Notes under the pieces: generated by a model
Databases searched by the model: none
The model's input: the letters and a program-made list of their open reading frames with translations, nothing else
What the model was told of the DNA's origin: nothing
Part shown: positions 9,623-16,626 of the stretch, piece after piece
Layout of the letters: each line of letters begins with the position of its first letter
Numbering within the stretch: the stretch's first letter is position 1
Translations under genes and position numbers: made by a program
Assembly (NCBI RefSeq): GCF_030269485.1
Contig: NZ_BSTL01000034.1
Coordinates: forward strand, 30,766 to 94,765
Direction of reading: 5' to 3'
DNA from: Actinoplanes sp. NBRC 103695
GTDB lineage: Bacteria > Actinomycetota > Actinomycetes > Mycobacteriales > Micromonosporaceae
DNA: 64,000 nt

Positions 9623-10228
9623 ATGCTCGACCACCTGACACCGCTGCTCTCCTCGCCCTGGCTCTACGTCATCGTCTTCGCGGCCATGGCCGTCGACGGG
9701 TTCATCCCGGTCGTGCCGACCGACGTCGCCGTCATCGGGCTGGGCGCGCTGTCGGCGACCGGCTCGCCGAACCTTGTCGCCCTGGCCGCCGTCGTGGTGG
9801 CCGGCGGGATCGCCGGCGACCGGGTCTCGTACCTGCTCGGCCGGAAGGCCGGCGGCCGGGTCACCGACGGCAAGCTCGCGGTGGTCAAGAAGAAGGCGGA
9901 GCGTGCGCTGATGCGGTACGGCGGAGTCGTGATCCTGGTCGGCCGGTTCCTGCCGTACGGGCGTACCGCCACCGCCCTGACGGCGGGCTCGACGTCCGTT
10001 CCGCTGAGCCGGTTCCGGCTCTTCACCGCGCTGGCGAGCGTGGCCTGGGCGGCGTATGCGATCGGCCTGGGCCGGCTGGGCGGGGCGACCTTCGCCGGCT
10101 CGCCGCTGCTGGGCGCCGGGTGCGCGATGGTGTTCGGCGCGATCCTGACCGCGATGTTCGCCCTGGGAGGGAAATGGAGCGGCGGCGCGAAGGTCACCGC
10201 CGGAAGCTATCTCCCTCGTCAAGACTGA
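9623..10228 (+). CDS. DedA-family membrane protein
   Basis: Start ATG 9623 is preferred, with TAGGAG about 10 nt upstream; the product is 201 residues and begins just before the first membrane segment. It has about five hydrophobic segments. The family loop appears as GDRVSYLLGRKAGG (about 66-79), with VILVGRFLPYGRT (about 107-119) matching the DedA amphipathic motif with its conserved Arg. DedA/VTT proteins are known to move lipids such as undecaprenyl phosphate or phosphatidylethanolamine across membranes and to support envelope homeostasis. The family is clear; the lipid is not known. It is monocistronic. Confidence 0.82.
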   Translation: MLDHLTPLLSSPWLYVIVFAAMAVDGFIPVVPTDVAVIGLGALSATGSPNLVALAAVVVAGGIAGDRVSYLLGRKAGGRVTDGKLAVVKKKAERALMRYGGVVILVGRFLPYGRTATALTAGSTSVPLSRFRLFTALASVAWAAYAIGLGRLGGATFAGSPLLGAGCAMVFGAILTAMFALGGKWSGGAKVTAGSYLPRQD

Positions 10229-10717
10229 GGCAGCACGTGAAGCACGTCCGCGTCGCGCTGCGCGGAGACCACCTCACCCGCGCCGGACTGACCCATTACC
10301 CTCAGTTCGGGCCTGGCATACGGACTCTTCCTGAGCTGGAGCACGTTCCGGCCGTTGCCAGTACGGGAGAAGATGATCCCTATGACCCTCGTAAATAAGG
10401 GGTTTGGGCGAACGGCGGCCGGGATGGGGATCGATGATCGCGCTTGTGCCCGGCGTGGTGGCGTGACACGAGGAAGGGCCTTCGGTACGTGCAGAGGTGA
10501 CTAGCCAAAGCTCGAACTCCGAAGGCCCAACCCCGTTGGTATACCTTGCCGCCGGGACCGCCACATCGATGCCCCCGGCCGCTCTCACGCCGCGATGGTC
10601 TAGTGGGCCATGATCATCATCATGACCCGCCGTCTCGCCCGCCACCAACACCCCTGAAGTCCTCTATTTCCAGGGTCTTACGCCCGTAGCCCCGGCGGTC
10701 GGGTCGTGCTGGATTCT
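10229..10717. other. Gene-free stretch with a 10-bp inverted repeat
   Basis: No supported gene. The main structure is a perfect inverted repeat, GGGCCTTCGG at 10476-10485 and CCGAAGGCCC at 10519-10528, separated by 33 bases. It could be a terminator-like hairpin for the leftward glycosyltransferase gene, or the remnant of a mobile element. A short antisense reading across it has no family resemblance. Confidence 0.4.
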
Positions 10718-11827
10718 TCAGACGGTGGCGGTGAGGGTTTCGAGGACTTGGCGAGGGGACGGCATAGCGCTGATTTCCTTCGCCATCGTCTGCGCCGCCG
10801 TGCGGTACGCGTCATCCTCGAGGACTTTCTGGATCGCACCGCCGATCTCGGCCGGGTCGGCGACGACCTCTGCTGCGCCGACCGAGGCGGCTCGTTCGGC
10901 GTTGACCGGCTTGTCCAGGCCGAGTGGGAGCAGCACCATCGGCAGCCCGGCGCTGAGGGCCGCGAGCACGGTGCCTGCCCCGGCCGCCGAGACGACCAAA
11001 TCCGTGGCCTGGAGCAGGTCACGCATGGGCACGAAGCCTGCGAGCTGAACCCGGCGGCGATCGACCTGATCCATGTCGAGGTCCTTCGCCGTGTGTGGCG
11101 CCAGGAGCAGGTTGACGTCAAGTTCGGAGGCGGCGACGACGGTGCGGGTCAGGACCTGAGGGTCCTCCACGACCGTACCCAGGGAGAGCAACACGGTCGG
11201 ACGGTCCTCCCTTTCCCGGAAAGCGGGGCGGGTCCAAGACGGCCCTTCGCCCGCGTGTGGTTCCGGTCGGATCGGCATACGCGGGGCCGGATAGTGGTCA
11301 GTGAACCGCAGCAGGCTGTCCGGCCACGGGTCGACGTACGCGAACGGGGCGCTCGGGACGAGGCCGTGCTCACCAAACTTGACGAGGGCACGTTGCCCGA
11401 ACTGCACGGCCAACGGTTCAATGAGGGGCAGCGTGGCGCCGTGCGCGGCCCACGGGACGTCGAGGGCGGCCGCCACGAATTGGCCAAGGTAGTCGGACAT
11501 CTCGGCGACGACCAGATCGGGACGGAAGTCGCGGGCGTGCGCCAGCGCTTCGCCCGCCGAGGAGTTGATCGGGTTCTCCACGAAAAACTCCACTGCGAAG
11601 GCCGCCATATCGGTCAGCGGGTCGCCGCCGGTGCGGCGGTTCACCTCGCCGAGGTTGGCGGCTATGTCCAAGCCGGCCGGGAGCAGAGGCATCGACGGTG
11701 CCGCTGAGGCCATCGACGGATGAGTCATCAAGGCGACGTCGTGGCCGGCATCTCGCGCTGCTTTGGCGAGCGGGAGCAGCGGGAGCACATGCCCGAAGGC
11801 TGGAACGGCGGAGAACAAGATCTTCAT
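10718..11827 (-). CDS. GT1/MGT-type glycosyltransferase (macrolide-glycosyltransferase-like)
   Basis: A 369-residue GT-B protein. The N-terminus MKILFSAVPAFGHVLPLLPLA is the standard acceptor-side start of NDP-sugar glycosyltransferases acting on natural products, with the His of FGH in the catalytic-base position. The C-terminal half carries the donor-binding region, including AAGAGTVLAALSAGLPMVLLP (about 296-316). It diverges from a TetR gene across a 67-bp gap that holds two perfect palindromes. The layout suggests a resistance or detoxification enzyme induced when the repressor binds its small molecule. MGT enzymes are known to inactivate macrolides by glucosylation; the substrate here is not shown. 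Confidence 0.82.
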   Translation of the reverse strand: MKILFSAVPAFGHVLPLLPLAKAARDAGHDVALMTHPSMASAAPSMPLLPAGLDIAANLGEVNRRTGGDPLTDMAAFAVEFFVENPINSSAGEALAHARDFRPDLVVAEMSDYLGQFVAAALDVPWAAHGATLPLIEPLAVQFGQRALVKFGEHGLVPSAPFAYVDPWPDSLLRFTDHYPAPRMPIRPEPHAGEGPSWTRPAFREREDRPTVLLSLGTVVEDPQVLTRTVVAASELDVNLLLAPHTAKDLDMDQVDRRRVQLAGFVPMRDLLQATDLVVSAAGAGTVLAALSAGLPMVLLPLGLDKPVNAERAASVGAAEVVADPAEIGGAIQKVLEDDAYRTAAQTMAKEISAMPSPRQVLETLTATV

Positions 11828-11833
11828 GCTGGT

Positions 11834-11873
11834 GGACTCTACTCCATCCAGTAGAGTCCACTCCAGTGAGTGG
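11834..11873. promoter_or_regulatory. Two overlapping palindromic operators between glycosyltransferase and TetR genes
   Basis: Palindrome 1: GGACTCTACT (11834-11843), 6-base spacer, AGTAGAGTCC (11850-11859). Palindrome 2: CCACTC (11858-11863), CAGT, GAGTGG (11868-11873). Both are perfect and share two bases. They sit 7 bp from the glycosyltransferase start codon and about 20 bp from the TetR start, so one bound repressor could control both genes. Confidence 0.75.
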
Positions 11874-11894
11874 ATTGGTGGTTACCATGACACC

Positions 11895-12548
11895 GTGGGT
11901 AGTGACCAGGAGATCTCGAAGAGCAGACGAGCGGAGAACGCGGAGCAGACCCGACTTGCGATCCTGGCGGCTGCGCGAGATCTGTTCACCCGGCGCGGCT
12001 ATTTCCAGACGAAGGTCGGCGACATCGCGATCGAGGCCCGGGTCTCGGTGGCCTGGGTCCACGCGGTGGGCGGCGGCAAGAGCGGCCTGCTGCGTACGCT
12101 CATCGAGAACGGCGTCACCACCGAGGACAATGCCGTAATGCTGGAACGGATGACCTCGATCACCGAACCGGCAGAACTCGTACGGTTCCTGGTGCAGGCC
12201 ACCCGGCTCCGGTTCGCGGAGTGGGCGGACCTGATGCGGCAGGTCGCCGCAGCGGCGCCCCAGGATGTCAGTGTCCGTCAGAGCCAGGATATTGCCCACG
12301 AGGGCCTACGCGGCGCCTTACGCCTGACCGCGCATCGACTGGCCGACATGGGCGCCTTGAAGGAGAAACTGGACCCGGATCGCGCCACCGATCTCCTGTG
12401 GCTTTACCTGTCCAACACGGCGTACTTCCTGAGAACCGACGAGCTCGGCTGGTCTCTAGACGAGTCCGAGACCTGGCTCATCGAAATTCTCACGCAATCC
12501 CTGCTGGCACCCCGGGCTCAGGCCGGCGCCCCCGCCAGCAACTTCTGA
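11895..12548 (+). CDS. TetR-family transcriptional repressor
   Basis: The 217-residue product from GTG 11895 has an N-terminal HTH: TRLAILAAARDLFTRRGYF (about 18-36) and VGDIAIEARVSVAWVHA (about 40-56), a slight variant of the usual IA...GVS..TVY pattern. The rest is a helical ligand-binding domain. In-frame ATGs further upstream would add residues encoded over the operators and the divergent gene, so GTG 11895 is the better start. It most likely represses itself and the glycosyltransferase through the two palindromes. The inducer is unknown. Confidence 0.82.
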   Translation: MGSDQEISKSRRAENAEQTRLAILAAARDLFTRRGYFQTKVGDIAIEARVSVAWVHAVGGGKSGLLRTLIENGVTTEDNAVMLERMTSITEPAELVRFLVQATRLRFAEWADLMRQVAAAAPQDVSVRQSQDIAHEGLRGALRLTAHRLADMGALKEKLDPDRATDLLWLYLSNTAYFLRTDELGWSLDESETWLIEILTQSLLAPRAQAGAPASNF

Positions 12549-12602
12549 GGCATCGGGGTCCGGGGGCGGCGCCGGCGGTGCGGGTCCCCGCCGCTGGAAC
12601 TA

Positions 12603-12680
12603 CGCCGGCTGGGGATACCGGCCATCACGGATCGCGTGGTCCAAGCGGCGCTGAAGCTGGTCCTGGAGCCCGTCTTCGAG
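12603..12680 (+). pseudogene. Group II intron reverse transcriptase fragment
   Basis: The frame reads LGIPAITDRVVQAALKLVLE then PVFE, the highly conserved block after the first catalytic region of group II intron-encoded reverse transcriptases (LtrA type). Only about 26 codons survive. The YADD active site, maturase and endonuclease domains and intron RNA ends are not seen nearby. The frame runs on without a stop into an unrelated C-terminal gene piece. Confidence 0.7.
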
Positions 12681-13040
12681 CGAGCCGTGCTGAGCACCGT
12701 CGCCAGAAGAGGCAGTACACCTGAGGAGGCCCTGCACATGCGTAAGCTCGTCCAGTTGTCGGTTGTCGAGCGACGACAGATCCTCCGGGACTTCGTCGAC
12801 CGGGCGCTTGCCGACGGGATCAAACCCGAGTCGGAGGAGGGACGCGAGATCGTCAACCGCATCGTCGAGCCGACCCTGCCCAGCATCCGTGAGGCGCTGA
12901 CGCTTCGCCTCGAACTGCTGGCCGACGCCTCCCTGGAACGGTTCTGGACCCTGGCCAGCGTGCTGCAGGGCCGCGAGCCGGGTCCGAGCGCGATCCCCGC
13001 CTTCCAATGGCTGCTCGCCGGGTTGCGCGCGCACCACTGA
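12681..13040 (+). pseudogene. C-terminal remnant of a MerR-like regulator, fused in frame to intron debris
   Basis: After the reverse transcriptase block the reading frame continues for about 119 residues resembling the C-terminal effector region of certain actinobacterial MerR regulators: an ERRQILRDFVDRALADGI segment, then LELLADASLERFWTLASVLQ and a terminal FQWLLAGLRAH. The MerR DNA-binding HTH is absent, so an ancestral gene has lost its 5' part. A start at GTG 12636 would give a chimeric 134-residue protein with no clear function. The MerR assignment rests on recall of the family pattern and is moderate. Confidence 0.5.
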
Positions 13041-13072
13041 TCCTGCCCGGCCGCGGTGCGTAACCTCTTGCT

Positions 13073-13681
13073 ATGGCCCGACGGGGATGGTGGCCGGTGC
13101 TTGCCGCTGCCGTTGTGCTGGCTCTGGTGTCGCTCGCCTCGAACGTGACGACCACGAGTCAGCTCGAGGGCAGGGCGGACTCACTGCTGGCCGGGCGCTT
13201 GACGCTCAGCCAGCTCATCAACGCGGGCTCGGTCTGGGCCGGGCTGGCGGTGCTCTCCGGGTGGCTCGTCCACCGCCGCGTCGCGGCCGTTGCCGCCGGC
13301 GTCGTCGCCCTGCTCACTGCCTGCCTCGTGCATTACGGCGCCGGGATCGCCTTCGGCATGTTCGATCCGGACATCTGGATGGCCAACGCGCATTGGCTGA
13401 TGGGCGCGATGGTCGTGGGTGGACCGCTCGGCCTGGTGGGCGCAATCGCCCGGCGGCTGGATCCGTGGGGAATGGCGGCCCGCCTCGTCGTCCCCGCTGG
13501 AGCCGTGCTCGAACCATTCGTCCTCGGCCGCTTCACCACTCCCGCGATCCTGCCCTGGCCGAACAGGGTGGCCGACTTCGTCAGCGGAGCGGTGCTGTTG
13601 ATGGCCGGAGTGGCGGGCTGCGTCTGGATCCTCGCCGCTGGGCGGAGGCGGCGGCGGGCGATGGCCGGCCTTCCGGCTTGA
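13073..13681 (+). CDS. Polytopic membrane protein of unknown function
   Basis: A 202-residue protein with about five or six hydrophobic segments: about 7-23, 42-60, 66-84, 103-124, 132-150 and 168-188. It ends in a basic tail, GRRRRRAM, placing the C-terminus inside. No transporter or enzyme motif is recognised. It is flanked by a gene scar and an exported protein. The ATG is well placed after a short spacer, and the hydrophobic periodicity supports real coding. Confidence 0.65.
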   Translation: MARRGWWPVLAAAVVLALVSLASNVTTTSQLEGRADSLLAGRLTLSQLINAGSVWAGLAVLSGWLVHRRVAAVAAGVVALLTACLVHYGAGIAFGMFDPDIWMANAHWLMGAMVVGGPLGLVGAIARRLDPWGMAARLVVPAGAVLEPFVLGRFTTPAILPWPNRVADFVSGAVLLMAGVAGCVWILAAGRRRRRAMAGLPA

Positions 13682-13751
13682 TCCGCGACTGACTCCGGTG
13701 GTTTTCCGCCATCCGCCCTCCGGCGCACCCGGCCGGGCTCAGGATTACGGC

Positions 13752-14837
13752 ATGATCATTCAACGTACGGTGAGAGCACTGGCCGTTGCCGGGACGAGTG
13801 CGGTGGTTGTCCTGGCGGGGGTGCCGGTGTCAGCGGCCGTCCCGCCGGTGCGGACCATCGCCGCCGAGTTGGACGGACCTATGGGCCTTGATGTGCTGCA
13901 CGCACGGCGGGCCCTGGTCGCCGAGTCCGTGTCCGGCAAGGTCACCTCCATCGACCTGAGCACCGGCGCCAAGACGGCCTTGATCTCGGGCCTGGCCCGT
14001 CCGGCCGGGGTCACCTCGTGGTTCGGCAAGATCTTCGTGGCGCTGGGGGTGCCCGGGCCCGGTGAGCCGGCCGGGCCGAAACCCACCTTCCCCCCGGCCA
14101 GCATCCTCAAGGCCGACAAGCACGGCAGATATGTACGCGTGCACGCTGACCTGATGGCGTACGAGTTGAAGCACAACCCGGACGGCCAGAGGCAGTTCGC
14201 GCCGGACGGCAAACCGTACGACGCGTTGTCCAACCCGTTCAGCGTCCTCGGCACTCCCTGGGGCATCCTGGTCGCCGACGGCGGCGCCAACGCCGTCCTG
14301 AGCGTGGATCCGAAGTCCGGCAAAGTCCGCACGTTCTTCGTGCCGCCGAACCCGAAGACGCCTGAGTGCCTGGCGCCGGGCGCGCAGGCCAACCCCGGCA
14401 CGGTCGGCTGCGACGCGGTGCCCACCGGCATCGCCGTCTTCGAGAACGACGTGTACGTGTCCACGCTCGGCGGCGAGAAGCCCGGCGCGGCGACGATCTA
14501 CAAACTGGACGGCCGCACCGGCGAAACGGTGAAGAGCTGGACCGGGTTCACGTCCCTCACCGGCATCGCGGTCTCGCCGCAGGGCACCGTTTACGTCTCC
14601 GAGGTGTTGCACGGCGCCCCGGCCGGCAACGGCCCGCCGCCGCCTGGTTTCCCCGCGAACGTCGGCCGGCTGACCCGGATCGCCGGTGACACCGTCACCC
14701 ACGCCCAGGTCACCATGCCGACCGGCGTCGAATTCCACCGCGGCCGCCTGTTCGCGAGCACGTGGAGCATCGCGGCCGGTTTCAAGGTCGAGCACGCCGG
14801 GCGACTGGTCGAGGTGCCGGACGGCGCATTCAGCTGA
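13752..14837 (+). CDS. ScyD/ScyE-family exported protein (beta-propeller-like)
   Basis: Start ATG 13752 gives a 361-residue protein with a Sec signal peptide (about 1-30, cleavage near VSAAVP). The mature part has repeated beta-strand units of the SMP-30/NHL propeller type, for example GPMGLDVLHA, PAGVTSWFGKIFVALG, TPWGILVADGGANAVLSVDP, PTGIAVFENDVYVSTLGG and LTGIAVSPQGTVYVSE. The order and the FGKIFVA/LADGGANAV wording match the actinobacterial ScyD/ScyE family, named after scytonemin-cluster proteins; its role in actinomycetes is not established. It is monocistronic and ends at a strong hairpin. Confidence 0.75.
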   Translation: MIIQRTVRALAVAGTSAVVVLAGVPVSAAVPPVRTIAAELDGPMGLDVLHARRALVAESVSGKVTSIDLSTGAKTALISGLARPAGVTSWFGKIFVALGVPGPGEPAGPKPTFPPASILKADKHGRYVRVHADLMAYELKHNPDGQRQFAPDGKPYDALSNPFSVLGTPWGILVADGGANAVLSVDPKSGKVRTFFVPPNPKTPECLAPGAQANPGTVGCDAVPTGIAVFENDVYVSTLGGEKPGAATIYKLDGRTGETVKSWTGFTSLTGIAVSPQGTVYVSEVLHGAPAGNGPPPPGFPANVGRLTRIAGDTVTHAQVTMPTGVEFHRGRLFASTWSIAAGFKVEHAGRLVEVPDGAFS

Positions 14838-14875
14838 CGGTCGAAACCAGGCGACCTCACCTCGCGCATGGCGAA

Positions 14876-14902
14876 GCCCGGGGACATGGCCAGTCCCCGG
14901 GC
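14876..14902. terminator. Hairpin terminator between convergent units
   Basis: GCCCGGGGAC at 14876-14885 and GTCCCCGGGC at 14893-14902 form a perfect 10-bp stem with a 7-base loop. On the + strand it follows the ScyD/ScyE-like gene by about 40 bases and is trailed by TCCGTTT. It also closes the leftward tRNA-like transcript, so it may work in both directions. Confidence 0.75.
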
Positions 14903-14929
14903 CTCCGTTTACCACTGAATTGCACACAC

Positions 14930-15240
14930 CAGCACGTTTAAGGGCGTGGATCATTCGTCAGGACATCGGGTTTTGCCATTAAACTACCGCCGCTCGAAGC
15001 GCGGCGGACCGGACTTGAACCGGCATCCGCTGTCATCGTCCACACTCGGTCGACCTGGTGATCAGTGGTGAATGCTGACATTGGAGCGAGAATCTGAGTC
15101 TCATGCCGGCTGCCTCTGCCAGTTGGGCTACCCCCGCGTGGTGGTGCGGGGGGCGGGGCTCGAACCCGCACTGGGACCGGTGGATTCAGCTTCAGCCTCA
15201 GCTGTCAGCTTTGCGCCGGCTGCCCGGCGCACCCCCGCGC
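14930..15240 (-). ncRNA. Array of tRNA-like half-molecules in permuted order downstream of the unknown protein gene
   Basis: Read leftward, two complete T-arms are visible. Unit A has GCGGG-TTCGAGC-CCCGC at 15169-15153, then acceptor strand CCCCCGC (15152-15146) and ACCACCAC. Unit B has GCCGG-TTCAAGT-CCGGT at 15024-15008, then CCGCCGC (15007-15001). Each is followed, not preceded, by its matching 5' half. A: GCGGGGG (15137-15131), TA and a 3-bp D-arm (15128-15112), then GCCGG (15110-15106), which can pair with CCGGT just before the A T-arm. B: GCGGCGG (14993-14987), TA and D-arm GTTT-AATGGCA-AAAC (14984-14970). Acceptor strands are joined by 8- and 7-nt loops. A further GCGGGGG (15238-15232) followed by an 8-bp hairpin offers a second partner for A. 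The elements are seen directly; permuted folding is inference. Confidence 0.65.
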
Positions 15241-15263
15241 TCCCACGGGGGAATCGGTGACGG

Positions 15264-15995
15264 CTACTCGAACAGGTAGCCGAAGACGGCCGCGCCGACC
15301 CGCTGGTCGACGGCGTCGGTGTTGTTGGCCTCCTCGCGCGCGAACTTGACCGCGGTCTGCAGGGACTGCACCCGGTCGAGGATCTCGTTGACCCGCTTGG
15401 CCGGCAGTGCGCCGGAGAACTTCACGGTCGTCCAGTAGCCGACGGTGACGTCCTCGTAGTAGACCTCGACCTGCGCCGGGTGCTTCTCGGTGGCCTCGGC
15501 CTTCACGTGGTTGCGCGGCACCTTCTTGGTGCGGTTGGTGCGCACCGCCTCGGTGCGCCAGCTGTCCGTCGAGTCGTCCCGCTGCCAGGACTCGGCCGCG
15601 TCCAGCACCGGGAGCTTCTTGACGAACGTGTGCAGGTCGACGAGCTGCTTCTCGAGGAACAGCAGGTACGTCACCGGCACCTGGGCGGCGATCGTGCGGC
15701 CGTCGACCACCACGTCGGCCCGCGCCGTGCAGTTCGTCCAGTCCTTCGTCGCGGTGACGTCGAAGAGCCGGGTCAGCGTCCCGGACACCTCGCGCAGGAT
15801 CTCCTCGGCCTTGATCTGCACCCGCGTCGACTCGGCGGGCAGCTGCTCGCCCTCCTCGTCCTTCGGCTGGTACGTCCGGGAGATGCCGGCCAGCGGACCG
15901 GTCTTCTGCACGGCGTGGTGGGCGTCGCTCAGCTCGGCGAACGCCTTGCTCTTGACGCCCTTCTCGACGGCGATGATCTGGTTGAGCTTCGGCAC
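15264..15995 (-). CDS. Conserved actinobacterial protein of unknown function (DUF7873-like), linked to tRNA-like RNA
   Basis: GTG 15995 is chosen as start because AAAGGGGA lies about 6 nt upstream and the product then begins with the family's PKLNQIIAVEKGVKSKAF. A longer reading to 16148 adds Pro/Arg-rich sequence. The 243-residue soluble protein has no signal peptide or membrane segment and no familiar nuclease, ligase or kinase motif. It is rich in charged residues, with a Lys/Arg cluster NRTKKVPRNHVKAE (about 165-178) that could contact RNA and a conserved-looking VEVYYEDVTVGYWTTVKFSG. I believe the family is called DUF7873, from memory. The stop is 25 nt from the tRNA-like array on the same strand, implying one transcript. 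A link to tRNA sensing or repair is a hypothesis. Confidence 0.7.
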   Translation of the reverse strand: MPKLNQIIAVEKGVKSKAFAELSDAHHAVQKTGPLAGISRTYQPKDEEGEQLPAESTRVQIKAEEILREVSGTLTRLFDVTATKDWTNCTARADVVVDGRTIAAQVPVTYLLFLEKQLVDLHTFVKKLPVLDAAESWQRDDSTDSWRTEAVRTNRTKKVPRNHVKAEATEKHPAQVEVYYEDVTVGYWTTVKFSGALPAKRVNEILDRVQSLQTAVKFAREEANNTDAVDQRVGAAVFGYLFE

Positions 15996-16626
15996 GATGT
16001 CCCCTTTCAGCCCGAGGAAGGTAACACCCGGAGCACCCCTGGGCCGACCGGGTTTCCGCCGCCGCGGATCCGCCATCTGCTCCCGGTCGGAGCCGGGGTC
16101 GGGCTGACCGATGTGGACCGGGACCATGCCGGCGGTAGGAGAGCTCACGGCCGTCCAGGTTGGTGCGCGCAGCTGACATGACGACGCCTTTCCTGCGGCC
16201 GACGCCCTTGAGTCGCAGTGGCTGGCGGTCGACGGCGCCGCACAGTGGTGGACCTGGGTGCCTAGCTGGTGGTGTGCTGCTGCTCAGCCTGTTCCACCCG
16301 GCCGGCGCCCGGATCGGCTGGCGGCCATCCGCATCCAGCGCATCGTACTTAGCCCAGGACGGGCACCGGCATAAGCGAGACAGGCACGACTGGGGCCGGC
16401 TTGGCGATCGGGTTGGGATCAGAGCCCACAGCTGCCCGCTACTTCGCTTGTCGCCGGGACCGCCCTCCTCCCGTCTACGCCTCAGGAGTACCCGTGACCG
16501 GAGGGACGCCCCACCAGGCGCACTGAAATCATCGTGGCCGCAGGGAATTCGAGCATTCGGCCCGGCCGCCTTTGAGAAATGCTCATTTCTTACTCTGCGT
16601 CAGGCCGAACATGGTGCAGTGAGTAC
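15996..16626. other. Gene-free divergent region upstream of the unknown protein and surface protein genes
   Basis: Several open readings cross this stretch, but none has a family match or a good ribosome site; they are Arg/Pro/Ser-rich in frames typical of GC-rich non-coding DNA. It must hold the promoters of both flanking genes. No palindrome or repeat stood out by eye. Confidence 0.35.

Noticed and set aside
14930..15240. Two or three ordinary tRNA genes on the minus strand
   Set aside because: T-arms and D-arms are good, but no unit in normal order gives a 5-bp anticodon stem with a 7-nt loop and the right distances; matching 5' halves come after, not before, the 3' halves.
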